Translations under genes and position numbers: made by a program
The notes under the pieces: model-generated
What the model was told of the DNA's origin: nothing
The model's database searches: none
The model's input: the letters and a program-made list of their open reading frames with translations, nothing else
Shown: positions 10,667 through 20,050 of the stretch, one piece after another
Layout of the letters: each line of letters begins with the position of its first letter
How positions within the stretch are numbered: the first letter of the stretch is position 1
Assembly (NCBI RefSeq): GCF_963664965.1
Contig: NZ_OY761823.1
Span: 3,304,001-3,368,000, forward strand
Source: an uncultured Pseudodesulfovibrio sp.
GTDB lineage: Bacteria > Desulfobacterota > Desulfovibrionia > Desulfovibrionales > Desulfovibrionaceae
Length of the DNA: 64,000 bases
Reading direction: 5' to 3'

Positions 10667-11320
10667 TTAAGCCTTGTTGACCATCACCTTGGCCGGACGC
10701 AACAGGCGTCCTTTCAGGATGTAGCCGCCCTGCACGACCTGTGCGATCACATTGTCTCCGAGGTCATCCTCTTCGACAGTTCCCACGGCTTCATGCTTTT
10801 CGGGATTGAACTCAGTCCCCCGAGCGGCTTCAACAGCCTCAAGGCCATGGCTTTTCACGGCGTCAAGAAACAGCTTGCGGGTCATGTCCACGCCGATAAC
10901 GAAATTCTTGCATGCGGCGTCGAGATTATCGGTATGCGCCAAGGCGAGATCAAGATTGTCGAGCACCGGCAGCAGGTCGGCCAGAACAGACTCGCCCGCG
11001 TACTTTTTCAACTCCTCGGCCTCGCGAAGCAGACGCTTCTTGACGTTCTCGGCATCGGCAAGCGCACGCAGCCGGATTCCCTCGGCCTCCTTGTGTACGT
11101 CACACTCGGGGCAGACAGACTCGCGGCACAGGGCGACGAGTTCTTCCTGACTCAGGGAAACCTCTTCCTCTTCAGTCACTTCCTCGACATCCTCGGCATC
11201 GGCATCCGTGGCTTCAAATCCGGGAGCCTGATCGTCCTCACCAAAGAGCTTGCCGTCTTCATCGTACAGCCCGTTGATGGGAACTTCCGTATTCTGTTTC
11301 TTTTTCACCATTGAATCCAT
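10667..11320 (-). CDS. grpE: Nucleotide exchange factor GrpE
   Basis: Up to 217 residues. The first 60 residues are acidic and disordered, followed by a long coiled coil and the C-terminal beta domain (ILKGRLLRPAKVMVNK at the end). GrpE releases ADP from DnaK. The usual LPVLDNLDLAL motif is present. A CxxC pair lies in ESVCPECDVHKEA, just before the coiled coil. Two starts are possible: 11320, with AAGGA almost touching the ATG, or 11311, with better spacing. The gene heads the dnaK transcript. Confidence 0.92.
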   Translation of the reverse strand: MDSMVKKKQNTEVPINGLYDEDGKLFGEDDQAPGFEATDADAEDVEEVTEEEEVSLSQEELVALCRESVCPECDVHKEAEGIRLRALADAENVKKRLLREAEELKKYAGESVLADLLPVLDNLDLALAHTDNLDAACKNFVIGVDMTRKLFLDAVKSHGLEAVEAARGTEFNPEKHEAVGTVEEDDLGDNVIAQVVQGGYILKGRLLRPAKVMVNKA

Positions 11321-11345
11321 TTCCTTGAAAAACTGATTTGGTCAT

Positions 11346-11367
11346 AAAAAAGCCCCGCCTAAGCGAG
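11346..11367 (-). terminator. Hairpin with T tract upstream of grpE
   Basis: Arms 11352-11358 and 11361-11367 pair fully only in minus-strand RNA, where one pair is a G-U wobble; the stem is followed by TTTTTT (11346-11351). It probably ends the transcript of the receiver-TPR and PilZ genes. It lies between a TTGACA at 11400-11405 and the grpE start, so it could alternatively be the 5' hairpin of the grpE mRNA. Confidence 0.7.
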
Positions 11368-11446
11368 GCATGATGGACAAATAAGCATAGGGAAAAAGTT
11401 GTCAACAACCCATTTCATAAGAAATAGGCAAAAAATGAAAAACACG

Positions 11447-11782
11447 TCAGACCCACTTGTGCAGCTCAAGCCATTCACGAAGGTCCCTCGCGGAATCAAG
11501 TAGCGGCGAGTCGAACTGCAAGCCTATGTGCCGCTTGTAAATCCACGCGATCCGGCAAGTCTGCCCTGTAAACAAGGCCCTGTCCCCGACAGTGACATCA
11601 CGCAACGAAACGGGGTCGCCCACGTCAAAATGATCCGCCTCTTCAGCAAAAGGGCATTCCACAAGGGCTCCGACCACACTCACGTCCTTGATAAGACAGA
11701 ATGTCGAATCGGCCCCGGTCTCAAGGGCACAGATCATTGCCGCGGTCAATTGTTCACGCGGATACTCCCGTCGCTCGTCCAT
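11447..11782 (-). CDS. PilZ-domain protein (putative c-di-GMP receptor)
   Basis: 111 residues from the ATG at 11782, the position that places the PilZ signature at the N-terminus. Both halves of the c-di-GMP binding signature are visible: RxxxR (RREYPR, about residues 4-9) and DxSxxG (DVSVVG, about residue 34). It is a stand-alone PilZ domain with no output domain. The start lies inside the end of the upstream receiver-TPR gene (29-bp overlap), indicating translational coupling. It is probably a signalling adaptor; the target is unknown. Confidence 0.72.
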   Translation of the reverse strand: MDERREYPREQLTAAMICALETGADSTFCLIKDVSVVGALVECPFAEEADHFDVGDPVSLRDVTVGDRALFTGQTCRIAWIYKRHIGLQFDSPLLDSARDLREWLELHKWV

Positions 11783-13238
11783 TGCCACCCGCCTTTGCCA
11801 GCATGTCTTCGCAGTCCTTGTAGCCCGGAGAAATCTCATGCAGATGCTTCAGGCACTGCTTGGCTTCACGCAACTTGCGTGCCTTGAAGAACGTTTCGCC
11901 CATGTTGTAGGCGATATCCGGATTACCCTTGTACATCTCCGGATTGATCCCAAGCGCCTGACTCATCTTTTCAGCACCCTCAGGGTATTTCTTAGCATCA
12001 GTATAGGCCAATGCCATATTATATTGAATATTTTCATCACCCGGTGCGAAACGGGCCGCCTCGGCATACGCCTCGACCGCTTCATGCCACAGCCCCTGTT
12101 TACGCAAGGAAATACCGAGGCGGTTGTAGATGTTCATGGCCATCTGACTCTTGGAACTCTTCACGAAATCAAGGCTTTGGCGGTAATATTTCGTCGCCAT
12201 CTTGGGGTCGTGCGCGGCTGCCAGCTCCGCGATATCAAGAGACATCTCCCCCACCACGGACAAGGCTTCTTCCTGCGCGGAATGGATGGCACAGTCAAAA
12301 TATTTTTCGGCAGACAAGGGGTCTCCCTGATCAAAATGCAACTCCGCGATCTTGATCTTGCGGTTGCAGTTGAGCGGCGACATGCGATCAAGTTTGACCA
12401 GATACTTGAGTGCCTCGGGCTTGTTGTCGTCTTCGGCGTGAATCATGACGATTTTCTGAAGCGGCTCAAGGTAGTTGTCTGAATTACGCTCGGCGCTGAC
12501 ATAGGCATTCAACGCTTCCTGACGCTTCGCAAGCCCCTTCTTGGCATCTCCGAGAACCACCATGGCGGCAGCGTTCTTCGGCCACTTGTGCAACACGGAC
12601 TCCGCGACTGAAACAGCCTCCTCAAACCGATGGGCCTCGACGTGCTCCCGGGCCTCCTGCACCAAGGAGTCCGCCTCGCACTGCGGCTTGAGCATGAAGG
12701 CGATCTTTTGAATGACGGCATTGATACTGGCCGGTTTCTTCAAAAAGGAATCCGCTCCCTCCTCGAAAAACTGGAACAGGCGGTCCTTGTTCAGCTCACG
12801 GGAAAGGACGGCGACCTTGATCCCCTTTTTCTTGTAGGATGAACGGACAAATCGCAGAAAGGAAAGGGTCAACTCGGAATCAAGGCAGTGCTCCATGAAT
12901 AGGAAGGGCTTCACGTCCTTTTCTATGAAAAACTGCAACACCTCGGCAGCGCGGGTGAGATCGGGAACGACCTTGATATACTCCTGTTCTATCCCGAGAG
13001 AAAGCACGATGGCCGACTTGACGCTCTGATAAAAATTCTTGTCACGGGTAATGAGAATGAAGATGCCGGGATTATCGACAAAGTCATAAATCAAGTCGCT
13101 ATATTTATTGACAACCTCGTCCTCAGTACGAACAACATACAGACTCTTGGTCTCGGACTTCTTTTTTTCCTCAATATCCTTGAGTTCGGCCTCACAGGAT
13201 TTGATGACGTAAAGACTCTTGGCGTTTCGTTTTCGCAT
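11754..13238 (-). CDS. Degenerate receiver-like domain fused to TPR repeats
   Basis: 494 residues. Residues 1-55 contain two similar segments (KSLYVIKS and KSLYVVRT) separated by a charged helix. Residues 55-190 look like a CheY-type receiver fold (FILITRDKNFYQSVKSAI, then FLFMEHCLD, then FLKKPAS at the usual Lys-Pro), but the phospho-acceptor Asp environment is not clear. From about residue 200 to the end there are several TPR units (for example AVEAYAEAARFAPGDENIQYNMALAYTDAKKYPEGAEKMSQAL). It is followed by, and overlaps, the PilZ gene. A scaffold role in signalling is inferred, not shown. Confidence 0.65.
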   Translation of the reverse strand: MRKRNAKSLYVIKSCEAELKDIEEKKKSETKSLYVVRTEDEVVNKYSDLIYDFVDNPGIFILITRDKNFYQSVKSAIVLSLGIEQEYIKVVPDLTRAAEVLQFFIEKDVKPFLFMEHCLDSELTLSFLRFVRSSYKKKGIKVAVLSRELNKDRLFQFFEEGADSFLKKPASINAVIQKIAFMLKPQCEADSLVQEAREHVEAHRFEEAVSVAESVLHKWPKNAAAMVVLGDAKKGLAKRQEALNAYVSAERNSDNYLEPLQKIVMIHAEDDNKPEALKYLVKLDRMSPLNCNRKIKIAELHFDQGDPLSAEKYFDCAIHSAQEEALSVVGEMSLDIAELAAAHDPKMATKYYRQSLDFVKSSKSQMAMNIYNRLGISLRKQGLWHEAVEAYAEAARFAPGDENIQYNMALAYTDAKKYPEGAEKMSQALGINPEMYKGNPDIAYNMGETFFKARKLREAKQCLKHLHEISPGYKDCEDMLAKAGGNGRATGVSA

Positions 13239-13398
13239 CGCATGTCCCCTGAACGCAACGTATCTTTTCTACCAAGTAATCAAACTACCTCGCATATGAC
13301 AAATAACAATAGGAAAAAGGCCCGAATAGAACAAGGGAATCGGGACATTTTCCTGCCTTGACATAATTCAAATTGAGAAGGTCGCACCTCGAATACGG

Positions 13399-14634
13399 CT
13401 AAACCTTGAATTCCCCGCCTTCATAAATCAGCACGGGCTGTCCCGTTTTGAGGATTGCTGTCACCCGTTTGGGCTGTGTATTGACCAGATCCCAGTGCAT
13501 GTTCGAAGAATTGAAACCGAGTTCATATTCCAGTTCAGGCGTGAGGACCTCCGGCGGCCCGGTAAAGCTCTCCAGCACGGAGCCGCCGAGGGCGATATGG
13601 CAGTTGCCGTGCTCGCCGCCGAAATTCTCATCCAGCAACGTATGCGCCATGAACCGGTCCACGCGGGAGAACCGCTTGTCGGTCAGGGAAAACTCGCCCA
13701 CACGGCGTGCGCCGGAGTCGGAATACATCTGGTTCTGCAAGAAGACCTGTCCGCGTCCTGCCTCCACGCGAGCCGCAACACCATCGGAAAAATCAAGCGA
13801 CGCCCCCATGACGAGATGACCATACCGAAGGGTGGGCTGATCCGCATAGTAGGTGCCTTCCACGCCGCGCGCATCGGGTGCGAAATAGATTTCATACCCC
13901 GGAATATTGGTACCGCTCACGCCCACGAAACGACGATTCTCGCCCACCGGGACCTTGAGGTTGATATCCTCGGACTCGACCCGCAGGCTCTTCATATCCA
14001 TGGAATCCAGCCAGTCACACACTTCGCCGACCTCGCGTTTGAGCCGCTTCCACTCCCGGACCGGCGCAGGCATGTTCAGCCAGCAGGCACGTTGCAGGGC
14101 GTAGGTATATTCCTCAAGCGTCATGCCGCTGGCTTCGGCAAGGGCTTCAGAGGGATACACACAGGTCGTCCATCCGAGAGTACCCGCCCGCTTCCGCTTT
14201 TCAAGAATGCTGCGGGTAACGCTGTCCGCCTTGCGGGCCTCGGCAATGGTCCGGGGATCAACGGTTTGCAGATGTGTAAGGTCTTCGGGTGAAAGAACGG
14301 TGATGACTCCGGCAGCCTGAGAGTAAAGTTCGGCCAGTCCCGGAGCCTGAAAAAGCAACTGTCCGTAGCTCGCGTTCAAATACCGCTCCATCTCCATATA
14401 CGGCGTTGGCAGGGCCATGGGCACGGGCATGAGGTGCGCGTCAATAAGCTTGGAATACACCGCCTCCACCAGAGCCAGCCCGGGCATGTCATACCGGATG
14501 ACGACCACATCCCGCTTTTTAAGCGGTTCCCGCCGACTCTCATTGAGCGCCCACAACAGGACCTCGGCATAATTCTCAATATCCACGGAATCAAAAAGCG
14601 ACACATATTCTCCCGGGTTCACCGGCGTCAGCAC
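13399..14634 (-). CDS. Aminopeptidase, family M29 (AmpS/PepS type)
   Basis: 411 residues, the family's usual length. The conserved blocks of M29 metallo-aminopeptidases are present: GEFSL, HTLLDENFGGEHGNCHIALG and the C-terminal NSSNMHWDLV, which carry the Glu, His and Asp metal ligands. The predicted start is a GTG at 14634; an in-frame stop lies upstream and no strong ribosome binding site is seen, so a later start is possible. It is a cytosolic exopeptidase with broad specificity. It is divergent from the YheT-type hydrolase. Confidence 0.85.
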   Translation of the reverse strand: MLTPVNPGEYVSLFDSVDIENYAEVLLWALNESRREPLKKRDVVVIRYDMPGLALVEAVYSKLIDAHLMPVPMALPTPYMEMERYLNASYGQLLFQAPGLAELYSQAAGVITVLSPEDLTHLQTVDPRTIAEARKADSVTRSILEKRKRAGTLGWTTCVYPSEALAEASGMTLEEYTYALQRACWLNMPAPVREWKRLKREVGEVCDWLDSMDMKSLRVESEDINLKVPVGENRRFVGVSGTNIPGYEIYFAPDARGVEGTYYADQPTLRYGHLVMGASLDFSDGVAARVEAGRGQVFLQNQMYSDSGARRVGEFSLTDKRFSRVDRFMAHTLLDENFGGEHGNCHIALGGSVLESFTGPPEVLTPELEYELGFNSSNMHWDLVNTQPKRVTAILKTGQPVLIYEGGEFKV

Positions 14635-14717
14635 CGGCCAGTTTCAAGATATAACCCCCCGCCCAGGTTGGCAAAGGATATTTTGACATCATCTGCTTCG
14701 GGTCGTACACAACAGGA

Positions 14718-15695
14718 ATGCCGATACTCCCGAATCCAAATCATGTTCCCCCTCTCCCGTTCCGTAGCGCGAATCTTGCCACGCTCTATCCGCCGCTTTT
14801 CCGCCCCACGCCGCAATACAGTTGCGTACGCGAACGCATCGACACGCCGGACGGTGATTTTCTGGATATCGACCGGCACCAGAGCCGGGTGGGGGAATCA
14901 CGAAAATTGGCTGTCATCAGCCACGGGCTGGAAGGCAACTCCCGGAAAAAATACATTCTCGGGATGGCGCACATGGTCACGGGCCTCGGCTACGACGCCG
15001 CCTGCTGGTGCCAGCGCGGATGCAGCGACGAACCCAACCGCCTGCCGCGGTTCTATCATTCCGGTGAAACCGACGACCTGCATTCCGTCATAACCCACGG
15101 CCTGTCCGGCGGAAGATATGACGAAGTCGTGCTCATCGGATTCAGCATGGGCGGCAACCAGATTCTCAAATATCTCGGAGAAAATCCGGACCGGATACCG
15201 CAGCAGGTATCGGCTGCCGCAACGTTTTCCGTGCCGTGCGATCTTGCGGCGACCGGAAAGATTCTCTCCCTCCGGTCACGGCGCATATACCATGAATATT
15301 TCATGCTCGGCCTGAGAAAAAAGATTCGAGAGAAGGCGGAGATATTCCCGGAAATCGTAGACCCGTCGAAACTGAACGGCATCACGAACCTGCGCCAGTT
15401 CGACGACCGCTACACCGCACCGCTCTGCGGCTTCAATGACGCCGACGATTACTACGCCAAGTCAAGCTGCAACCAGTTCCTCGGCAACATCCGCATTCCC
15501 ACACTGTTGGTGCAGGCCAAAAACGATCCGTTCCTGCCGTCGCGGTGCTACCCGCGCGCCGAGGCCGAAGCCAACGACAACCTGTTTCTTGAAACGCCGA
15601 AACACGGCGGCCATGTCGGATTCGTCCAATCCGACCCGGACAACGTGTACTGGTCGGAAGAACGTGTGAAGGCGTTTCTCGCAGAACTGGGGTGA
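14718..15695 (+). CDS. Alpha/beta hydrolase, YheT family
   Basis: 325 residues. The nucleophile elbow is GFSMGG (Ser about residue 143). The other members of the triad are Asp in QAKNDPFLP and His in KHGGHVGF. The opening ISHGLEGNSRKKYI is characteristic of the YheT family of putative hydrolases, whose substrate is not settled. The ATG directly follows AGGA, so spacing is poor and the exact start is uncertain. It ends two bases before the stop of the convergent membrane-protein gene. Confidence 0.82.
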   Translation: MPILPNPNHVPPLPFRSANLATLYPPLFRPTPQYSCVRERIDTPDGDFLDIDRHQSRVGESRKLAVISHGLEGNSRKKYILGMAHMVTGLGYDAACWCQRGCSDEPNRLPRFYHSGETDDLHSVITHGLSGGRYDEVVLIGFSMGGNQILKYLGENPDRIPQQVSAAATFSVPCDLAATGKILSLRSRRIYHEYFMLGLRKKIREKAEIFPEIVDPSKLNGITNLRQFDDRYTAPLCGFNDADDYYAKSSCNQFLGNIRIPTLLVQAKNDPFLPSRCYPRAEAEANDNLFLETPKHGGHVGFVQSDPDNVYWSEERVKAFLAELG

Positions 15696-15696
15696 A

Positions 15697-16572
15697 TCAG
15701 TACCGATATATCCACGGTACAAGAAAGACCATAAACATTGTCCAGACGGAATAGGCCGGGAGGTATTTCGCCACTCCGCGCTCAACAGCATCAAGAGAAC
15801 CACCTCCCTTCCAGCTTTTCAGGCACCCCTTGCACATGACGGCAAGGTTGCCGAGCACCATCAGATTCGACCCCAAAACAGCCAGCCGGTTGGCGGTCAA
15901 GCCGTGGTCGTACTCATACATGCGCCAGACAATGGCGATGACACCGAGCACATCCAGCAGCAGTGTGGCGACCAGCATACAACTCAGTACGGCCTTGACG
16001 ATCTTCTGTTCCCCATACTCACGCCGCCCGGTCAGGGTAAAAACCGCCGTTCCCAACACGCACAGCAAAAGCACGTTATACAGCAACAGCGTGGAGCGTT
16101 CCTGAAAAAGTTCCTCGATATTCAGCGCCATCGCAATCATGTAGCTCACGATCAGCAAAAGAAGCAGCGGAGAAAAAATCCTTGCCAGAAGCGGAACCAT
16201 CCGGCGAGCCGCCGAATACATATCCGTCGCCCACATCGCCACGATCGGAATGGCTGCCAGACCATAAAGAGCCACATACTCCATGACCCAACGAGTCGGA
16301 AGATTCAGGAGTTCGAAAAGCCCGAACGTCAACCCGAGCAGGACGCCGCCGCCTACGAAAAACAAGCCTGCGTGAATAATCATTTCACCGAAAAACCGCA
16401 GGTATTCGATACGCGCTTTTTCGCTCCTCCACTCATCGCCGAGCCGGATCATGCCATAGGCACACCAAAGGAAAAACGGCAGATACAGGCAGGAAAGTAT
16501 AAAAGAATCATCCCATGCGGTGGGAAGCATGAACACATATCCGCTCACGCCGACACAAAAAAGGAAAACCAT
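15697..16572 (-). CDS. Multi-spanning membrane protein, C-terminal part of a frameshifted gene
   Basis: 291 codons as read. It contains about eight hydrophobic segments and conserved-looking loops (RIEYLRFFGEMIIHAG, LARIFSPLLLLLIVSYM). The opening hydrophobic stretch continues the one that ends the fragment at 16545, in the -1 frame. The two fragments overlap by 28 bp at a run of six T on the coding strand. One more T would join them into a single protein of about 415 residues. The family is unrecognised; a DUF4153-like protein is possible, with low certainty. It lies downstream of clpB. Confidence 0.55.
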   Translation of the reverse strand: MVFLFCVGVSGYVFMLPTAWDDSFILSCLYLPFFLWCAYGMIRLGDEWRSEKARIEYLRFFGEMIIHAGLFFVGGGVLLGLTFGLFELLNLPTRWVMEYVALYGLAAIPIVAMWATDMYSAARRMVPLLARIFSPLLLLLIVSYMIAMALNIEELFQERSTLLLYNVLLLCVLGTAVFTLTGRREYGEQKIVKAVLSCMLVATLLLDVLGVIAIVWRMYEYDHGLTANRLAVLGSNLMVLGNLAVMCKGCLKSWKGGGSLDAVERGVAKYLPAYSVWTMFMVFLVPWIYRY

Positions 16573-16940
16573 CCGACCATCTTCCGGAAACGGTTCTTCA
16601 TGTACAGAGTCAAAAAAGCCATGGCACCAAACGGAATCAAAGCCACATATCGGGGGAAAAATTCACTTTCCGTCACCGGCGTCCAGTCAGGAACCTTGTA
16701 GAGACTCCCTGCCACCAGACACAAAACCACCATGAGGACCAAATCAAACGTCCTCAGGGTGGCGGTACTTTCCGGGACATATTCGAAGCGCGCCCGCCAC
16801 ACCTGCAAAAGCAGGGAGTCGGGGCGCTTCGATAAAGCATCCTGAAACACAGCCCTGAATGCCTGCGGCTTCTGACGATACAGTTTCTCCATCCCGTCAG
16901 GGTCCTCAGACAAATTCAAAATCCGTTCAAGAATGCTCAC
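16545..16940 (-). CDS. N-terminal part of the frameshifted membrane protein
   Basis: 131 codons, starting 14 bp after the clpB stop. The first 60 residues are a soluble helical segment (MSILERILNLSEDPDGMEKLY). Two hydrophobic segments follow, the second ending in FRKMVGWFSFFVSA at a stop codon. That stop lies just past a T6 run; the -1 frame continues as LFCVGVSGYVFML without interruption. Read as one gene with the fragment at 15697, it would be a normal polytopic membrane protein. Function unknown. Confidence 0.55.
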   Translation of the reverse strand: MSILERILNLSEDPDGMEKLYRQKPQAFRAVFQDALSKRPDSLLLQVWRARFEYVPESTATLRTFDLVLMVVLCLVAGSLYKVPDWTPVTESEFFPRYVALIPFGAMAFLTLYMKNRFRKMVGWFSFFVSA

Positions 16941-16954
16941 TGTCCGGATACTCC

Positions 16955-19552
16955 TTACTCAAACACCAAAGCGCCGTCTTTCTCATTCACCGTCACGCAG
17001 TCGCCCTCGCCGAGTTCGCCGCCGATAAGCAGCTTGGCAAGCGGGGTCTCCAGATGGGCCTGAAGATAACGGTGCAGCGGACGGGCTCCGAAGTTCGGGT
17101 CGTACGCGGACTCGGCGATGAATCCCTTGGCCGCGTCCGTGAGCGACAGTTCGATCTTGCGGTCGGCCAGACGGCCCTTCACACCCTGAACGAGCAGGTC
17201 GATGATCTTGACCAACTGGTCCTGACTGAGCGGACGGAACAGCACGGTCTCGTCCACGCGGTTCAGGAATTCGGGCCGGAAGTGGTGATGCAGGACATCC
17301 ATGACCTGATCTTCCACCCCGCTCTTGAACTCGCCTGCAGCATCAATGCCGTCGAGCATATACTCGGCACCGAGGTTGCTCGTCATGATGACGATGGTGT
17401 TCTTGAAGTCCACGGTACGGCCGTGGGAGTCCGTCAGACGACCGTCATCAAGAATCTGCAACAACACGTTGAACACGTCATGATGCGCCTTTTCGATCTC
17501 GTCGAAGAGCACCACGGAATACGGCTTGCGGCGCACGGCCTCGGTCAGTTGTCCGCCTTCGTCATAGCCGATGTAACCGGGAGGCGCACCGATGAGCCGT
17601 GCCACGGTGTGCTTTTCCATGTACTCGGACATGTCGATACGCACCATGTTGTCCTCAGAGTCGAACAGACTCGACGCGAGGGTCTTGCACAGCTCGGTCT
17701 TGCCCACTCCGGTGGGACCGAGGAAGATGAACGAACCGATGGGACGGGAGGGGTCCTTGAGACCGGCACGGGCGCGCAGCACGGCGTCTGCCACCGCCTG
17801 CACGGCCTCGTCCTGCCCGATCACCCGTTCATGCAGTACGTCAGCCAACTTGAGCAGTTTTTCGCGCTCGCCTTCCATGAGCTTGGAAACGGGAATGCCG
17901 GTCCACTTGGCAATGACCTGTGCCACGTCGTCCGGGCCGACTTCCTCTTTCACCATGCGGGGAGTATCACCGGACTCCAGCGCCTCGTTGCGCTCGTTGA
18001 GTTCCTTTTCCAGACCGGCCAGCGTACCGTATTCCAACTCGGCGGCCCGGTTGTAATCATGTACGCGCTTGGCCTCCTCGATCTCACGGCGCACGGCCTC
18101 GATCTCTCCCTTGAGGGAACGCAACCGCTCGATGCCGCCCTTTTCGTTTTCCCACTGGGCAACAAGTGCGGCCTGCTTTTCCTTGAAATCCACAAGGTCC
18201 TTCTCAAGCTTCTTGAGCCGTTCCTTGGACTTGGCGTCGCTCTCACGCTTGAGGGCTTCCCGCTCGATTTCAAGCTGCATGATCTGACGGTTGACCTTGT
18301 CCAGTTCATACGGCTGCGAATCGATCTCGGTCCGAATCAGGGCTGCGGCCTCGTCAATGAGGTCGATCGCCTTGTCCGGCAGTTGCCGATCGGAAATGTA
18401 CCTGTCAGACAGCACGGCGGCCTCGACCACGGCACCGTCGGAGATACGCACGCCATGATGCACTTCAAACCGCTCACGCAGTCCGCGCAGGATGGAAATG
18501 GTGTCCTCGACAGACGGTTCTTCCACCATGACGGTCTGGAAACGGCGTTCGAGCGCCGGGTCCTTTTCAATGTATTTGCGATACTCGTCCGTGGTGGTCG
18601 CACCAATGCAGTGCAGTTCACCGCGCGCCAGCATGGGCTTGAGCAGATTGCCCGCGTCCATGGCGCCATCTGTCTTGCCCGCGCCAACAATGGTATGCAG
18701 TTCGTCGATGAACATGATGATTTGTCCGGCGGACGCCTGCACTTCCTTGAGCACGGCCTTGAGACGTTCCTCGAACTCGCCGCGATATTTGGCACCGGCG
18801 ATGAGCGCGCCCATGTCGAGAGAAAACACGGTCTTGTCCTTGAGTCCCTCGGGCACGTCCTCGGCCACGATACGCTGGGCAAGCCCTTCGGCTATGGCCG
18901 TCTTGCCGACGCCAGCCTCGCCAATGAGCACGGGATTGTTCTTGGTGCGGCGGGACAGGATACGGATGACACGGCGGATTTCCGCATCACGTCCGATGAC
19001 CGGATCGAGCTTGCCGGAGCGGGCTTCTTCCACGAGGTCGCGTCCGTATTTCTTGAGGGAATCATAGGTCGCCTCGGGGTTGTCCGAGGTCACGCGCTGC
19101 TTGCCGCGCACTTCCTCAAGCGCACCGAGCACCTTGTTCTTATCAAGCTTGAACTGCTTGTTGACCTTGCCCACGCCGGTCGATGCCGGCTCGTCCATGA
19201 GTGCGAGGAAAACGTGCTCCACGGAGACGAATTCATCCTTGAGGCGCTTGGCCTTGTCGTCAGCCGAGACCAGCACTTTCTGCAACCGCTGGGTCACGAG
19301 TATCTGATCGGGCCGCGCTCCGGGACCGGAAACGCGGGGCAGCTTGGCAATTTCCGCATCCACCGCGCCCATGTAAGCGTCAGGCGACACGCCCAGCTTA
19401 CGCAGAATCTGGGGCACAAGCCCCTGCTCCTGAGCAACCAGCGCACGCATGAGGTGTTCGCAGTCTATCTGCTGATGTCCGCTCCTGATGGCGAGATTCT
19501 GCGCCTCGGAAACGGCATCCTGTGTTTTTCTGGTGAAAGTATTCGGGTCCAT
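16955..19552 (-). CDS. clpB: ATP-dependent disaggregase ClpB
   Basis: 865 residues, full length. It has the N-terminal repeat domain, the first AAA+ module with Walker A GEAGVGKT (211-218) and [11 protein letters not shown], the M-domain coiled coil (about residues 405-525) and the second AAA+ module ([17 protein letters not shown]). It rescues aggregated proteins with DnaK. It follows cbpA and cbpM by 153 bp. AAGGAGG precedes the ATG. A possible -10 element (TAGAAT, 19654-19659) lies upstream, so the gene may have its own promoter. No CIRCE element was seen. Confidence 0.98.
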   Translation of the reverse strand: MDPNTFTRKTQDAVSEAQNLAIRSGHQQIDCEHLMRALVAQEQGLVPQILRKLGVSPDAYMGAVDAEIAKLPRVSGPGARPDQILVTQRLQKVLVSADDKAKRLKDEFVSVEHVFLALMDEPASTGVGKVNKQFKLDKNKVLGALEEVRGKQRVTSDNPEATYDSLKKYGRDLVEEARSGKLDPVIGRDAEIRRVIRILSRRTKNNPVLIGEAGVGKTAIAEGLAQRIVAEDVPEGLKDKTVFSLDMGALIAGAKYRGEFEERLKAVLKEVQASAGQIIMFIDELHTIVGAGKTDGAMDAGNLLKPMLARGELHCIGATTTDEYRKYIEKDPALERRFQTVMVEEPSVEDTISILRGLRERFEVHHGVRISDGAVVEAAVLSDRYISDRQLPDKAIDLIDEAAALIRTEIDSQPYELDKVNRQIMQLEIEREALKRESDAKSKERLKKLEKDLVDFKEKQAALVAQWENEKGGIERLRSLKGEIEAVRREIEEAKRVHDYNRAAELEYGTLAGLEKELNERNEALESGDTPRMVKEEVGPDDVAQVIAKWTGIPVSKLMEGEREKLLKLADVLHERVIGQDEAVQAVADAVLRARAGLKDPSRPIGSFIFLGPTGVGKTELCKTLASSLFDSEDNMVRIDMSEYMEKHTVARLIGAPPGYIGYDEGGQLTEAVRRKPYSVVLFDEIEKAHHDVFNVLLQILDDGRLTDSHGRTVDFKNTIVIMTSNLGAEYMLDGIDAAGEFKSGVEDQVMDVLHHHFRPEFLNRVDETVLFRPLSQDQLVKIIDLLVQGVKGRLADRKIELSLTDAAKGFIAESAYDPNFGARPLHRYLQAHLETPLAKLLIGGELGEGDCVTVNEKDGALVFE

Positions 19553-19705
19553 ATGAACCTCCTTGATCTCTGGTATATGTCAGTCCGCTCCCGCTTTTCA
19601 GGCAAGACGCCACCGCTCAGGGCCGCCGCGGTGTTCACGCACGCCTGCCCCACATTCTAGGGCAAGCCGCCCGAATTCGGAAGTTTCCTGATGAAATTTC
19701 AACGG

Positions 19706-20038
19706 CTACACCAGCCGCTTCAACTCCTCGATTTCGGTCTCCAGTTCCTCGACACGCTCCAGCAGGTCGACAATGATGCTGCCGCTGTTGAAGGATACGT
19801 CGAGGTCCTTGACCAGCCGCATCAGCTTGTGGATGCGGTACACGTCACGCAGACGGAAAAGATAGTCCTCCGCACAGGTCCGGGTCGGGTTGATCCAGCC
19901 GAGATCGACCAGCTCGGCCATCTCGGCAGGTTCAATGGCAGTCAGTTCAACCAACTCTGCCCACGCTACATATTCGGAACGTTCCGGCAGGTTGAGGCCG
20001 GGTATCCGCATCATTTGCTTGAGTCGATCAGATGTCAT
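19706..20038 (-). CDS. cbpM: Chaperone modulator CbpM-like protein
   Basis: 110 residues. It has a MerR-like helical N-terminal part (EIAEMAELVDLGWI-type helix, LRDVYRIHKLMRLVKDLDV) and a C-terminal heptad region (DLLERVEELETEIEELKRL). This matches CbpM, the specific partner and inhibitor of the DnaJ-like CbpA. The position 12 bp after the J-protein gene supports the call. The alternative, a MerR-family regulator, is less likely because of the context and the short coiled-coil end. Confidence 0.75.
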   Translation of the reverse strand: MTSDRLKQMMRIPGLNLPERSEYVAWAELVELTAIEPAEMAELVDLGWINPTRTCAEDYLFRLRDVYRIHKLMRLVKDLDVSFNSGSIIVDLLERVEELETEIEELKRLV

Positions 20039-20050
20039 AGCCTGCCACCC

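Noticed and set aside
8781-10670. Open frame of 629 codons on the plus strand
   Set aside because: Antisense to dnaK, a common artefact for this gene.
16859-19660. Open frame of 933 codons on the plus strand
   Set aside because: It lies entirely opposite clpB, whose motifs are unambiguous. GC-rich codon use leaves long antisense frames here, and the translation shows no domain pattern.
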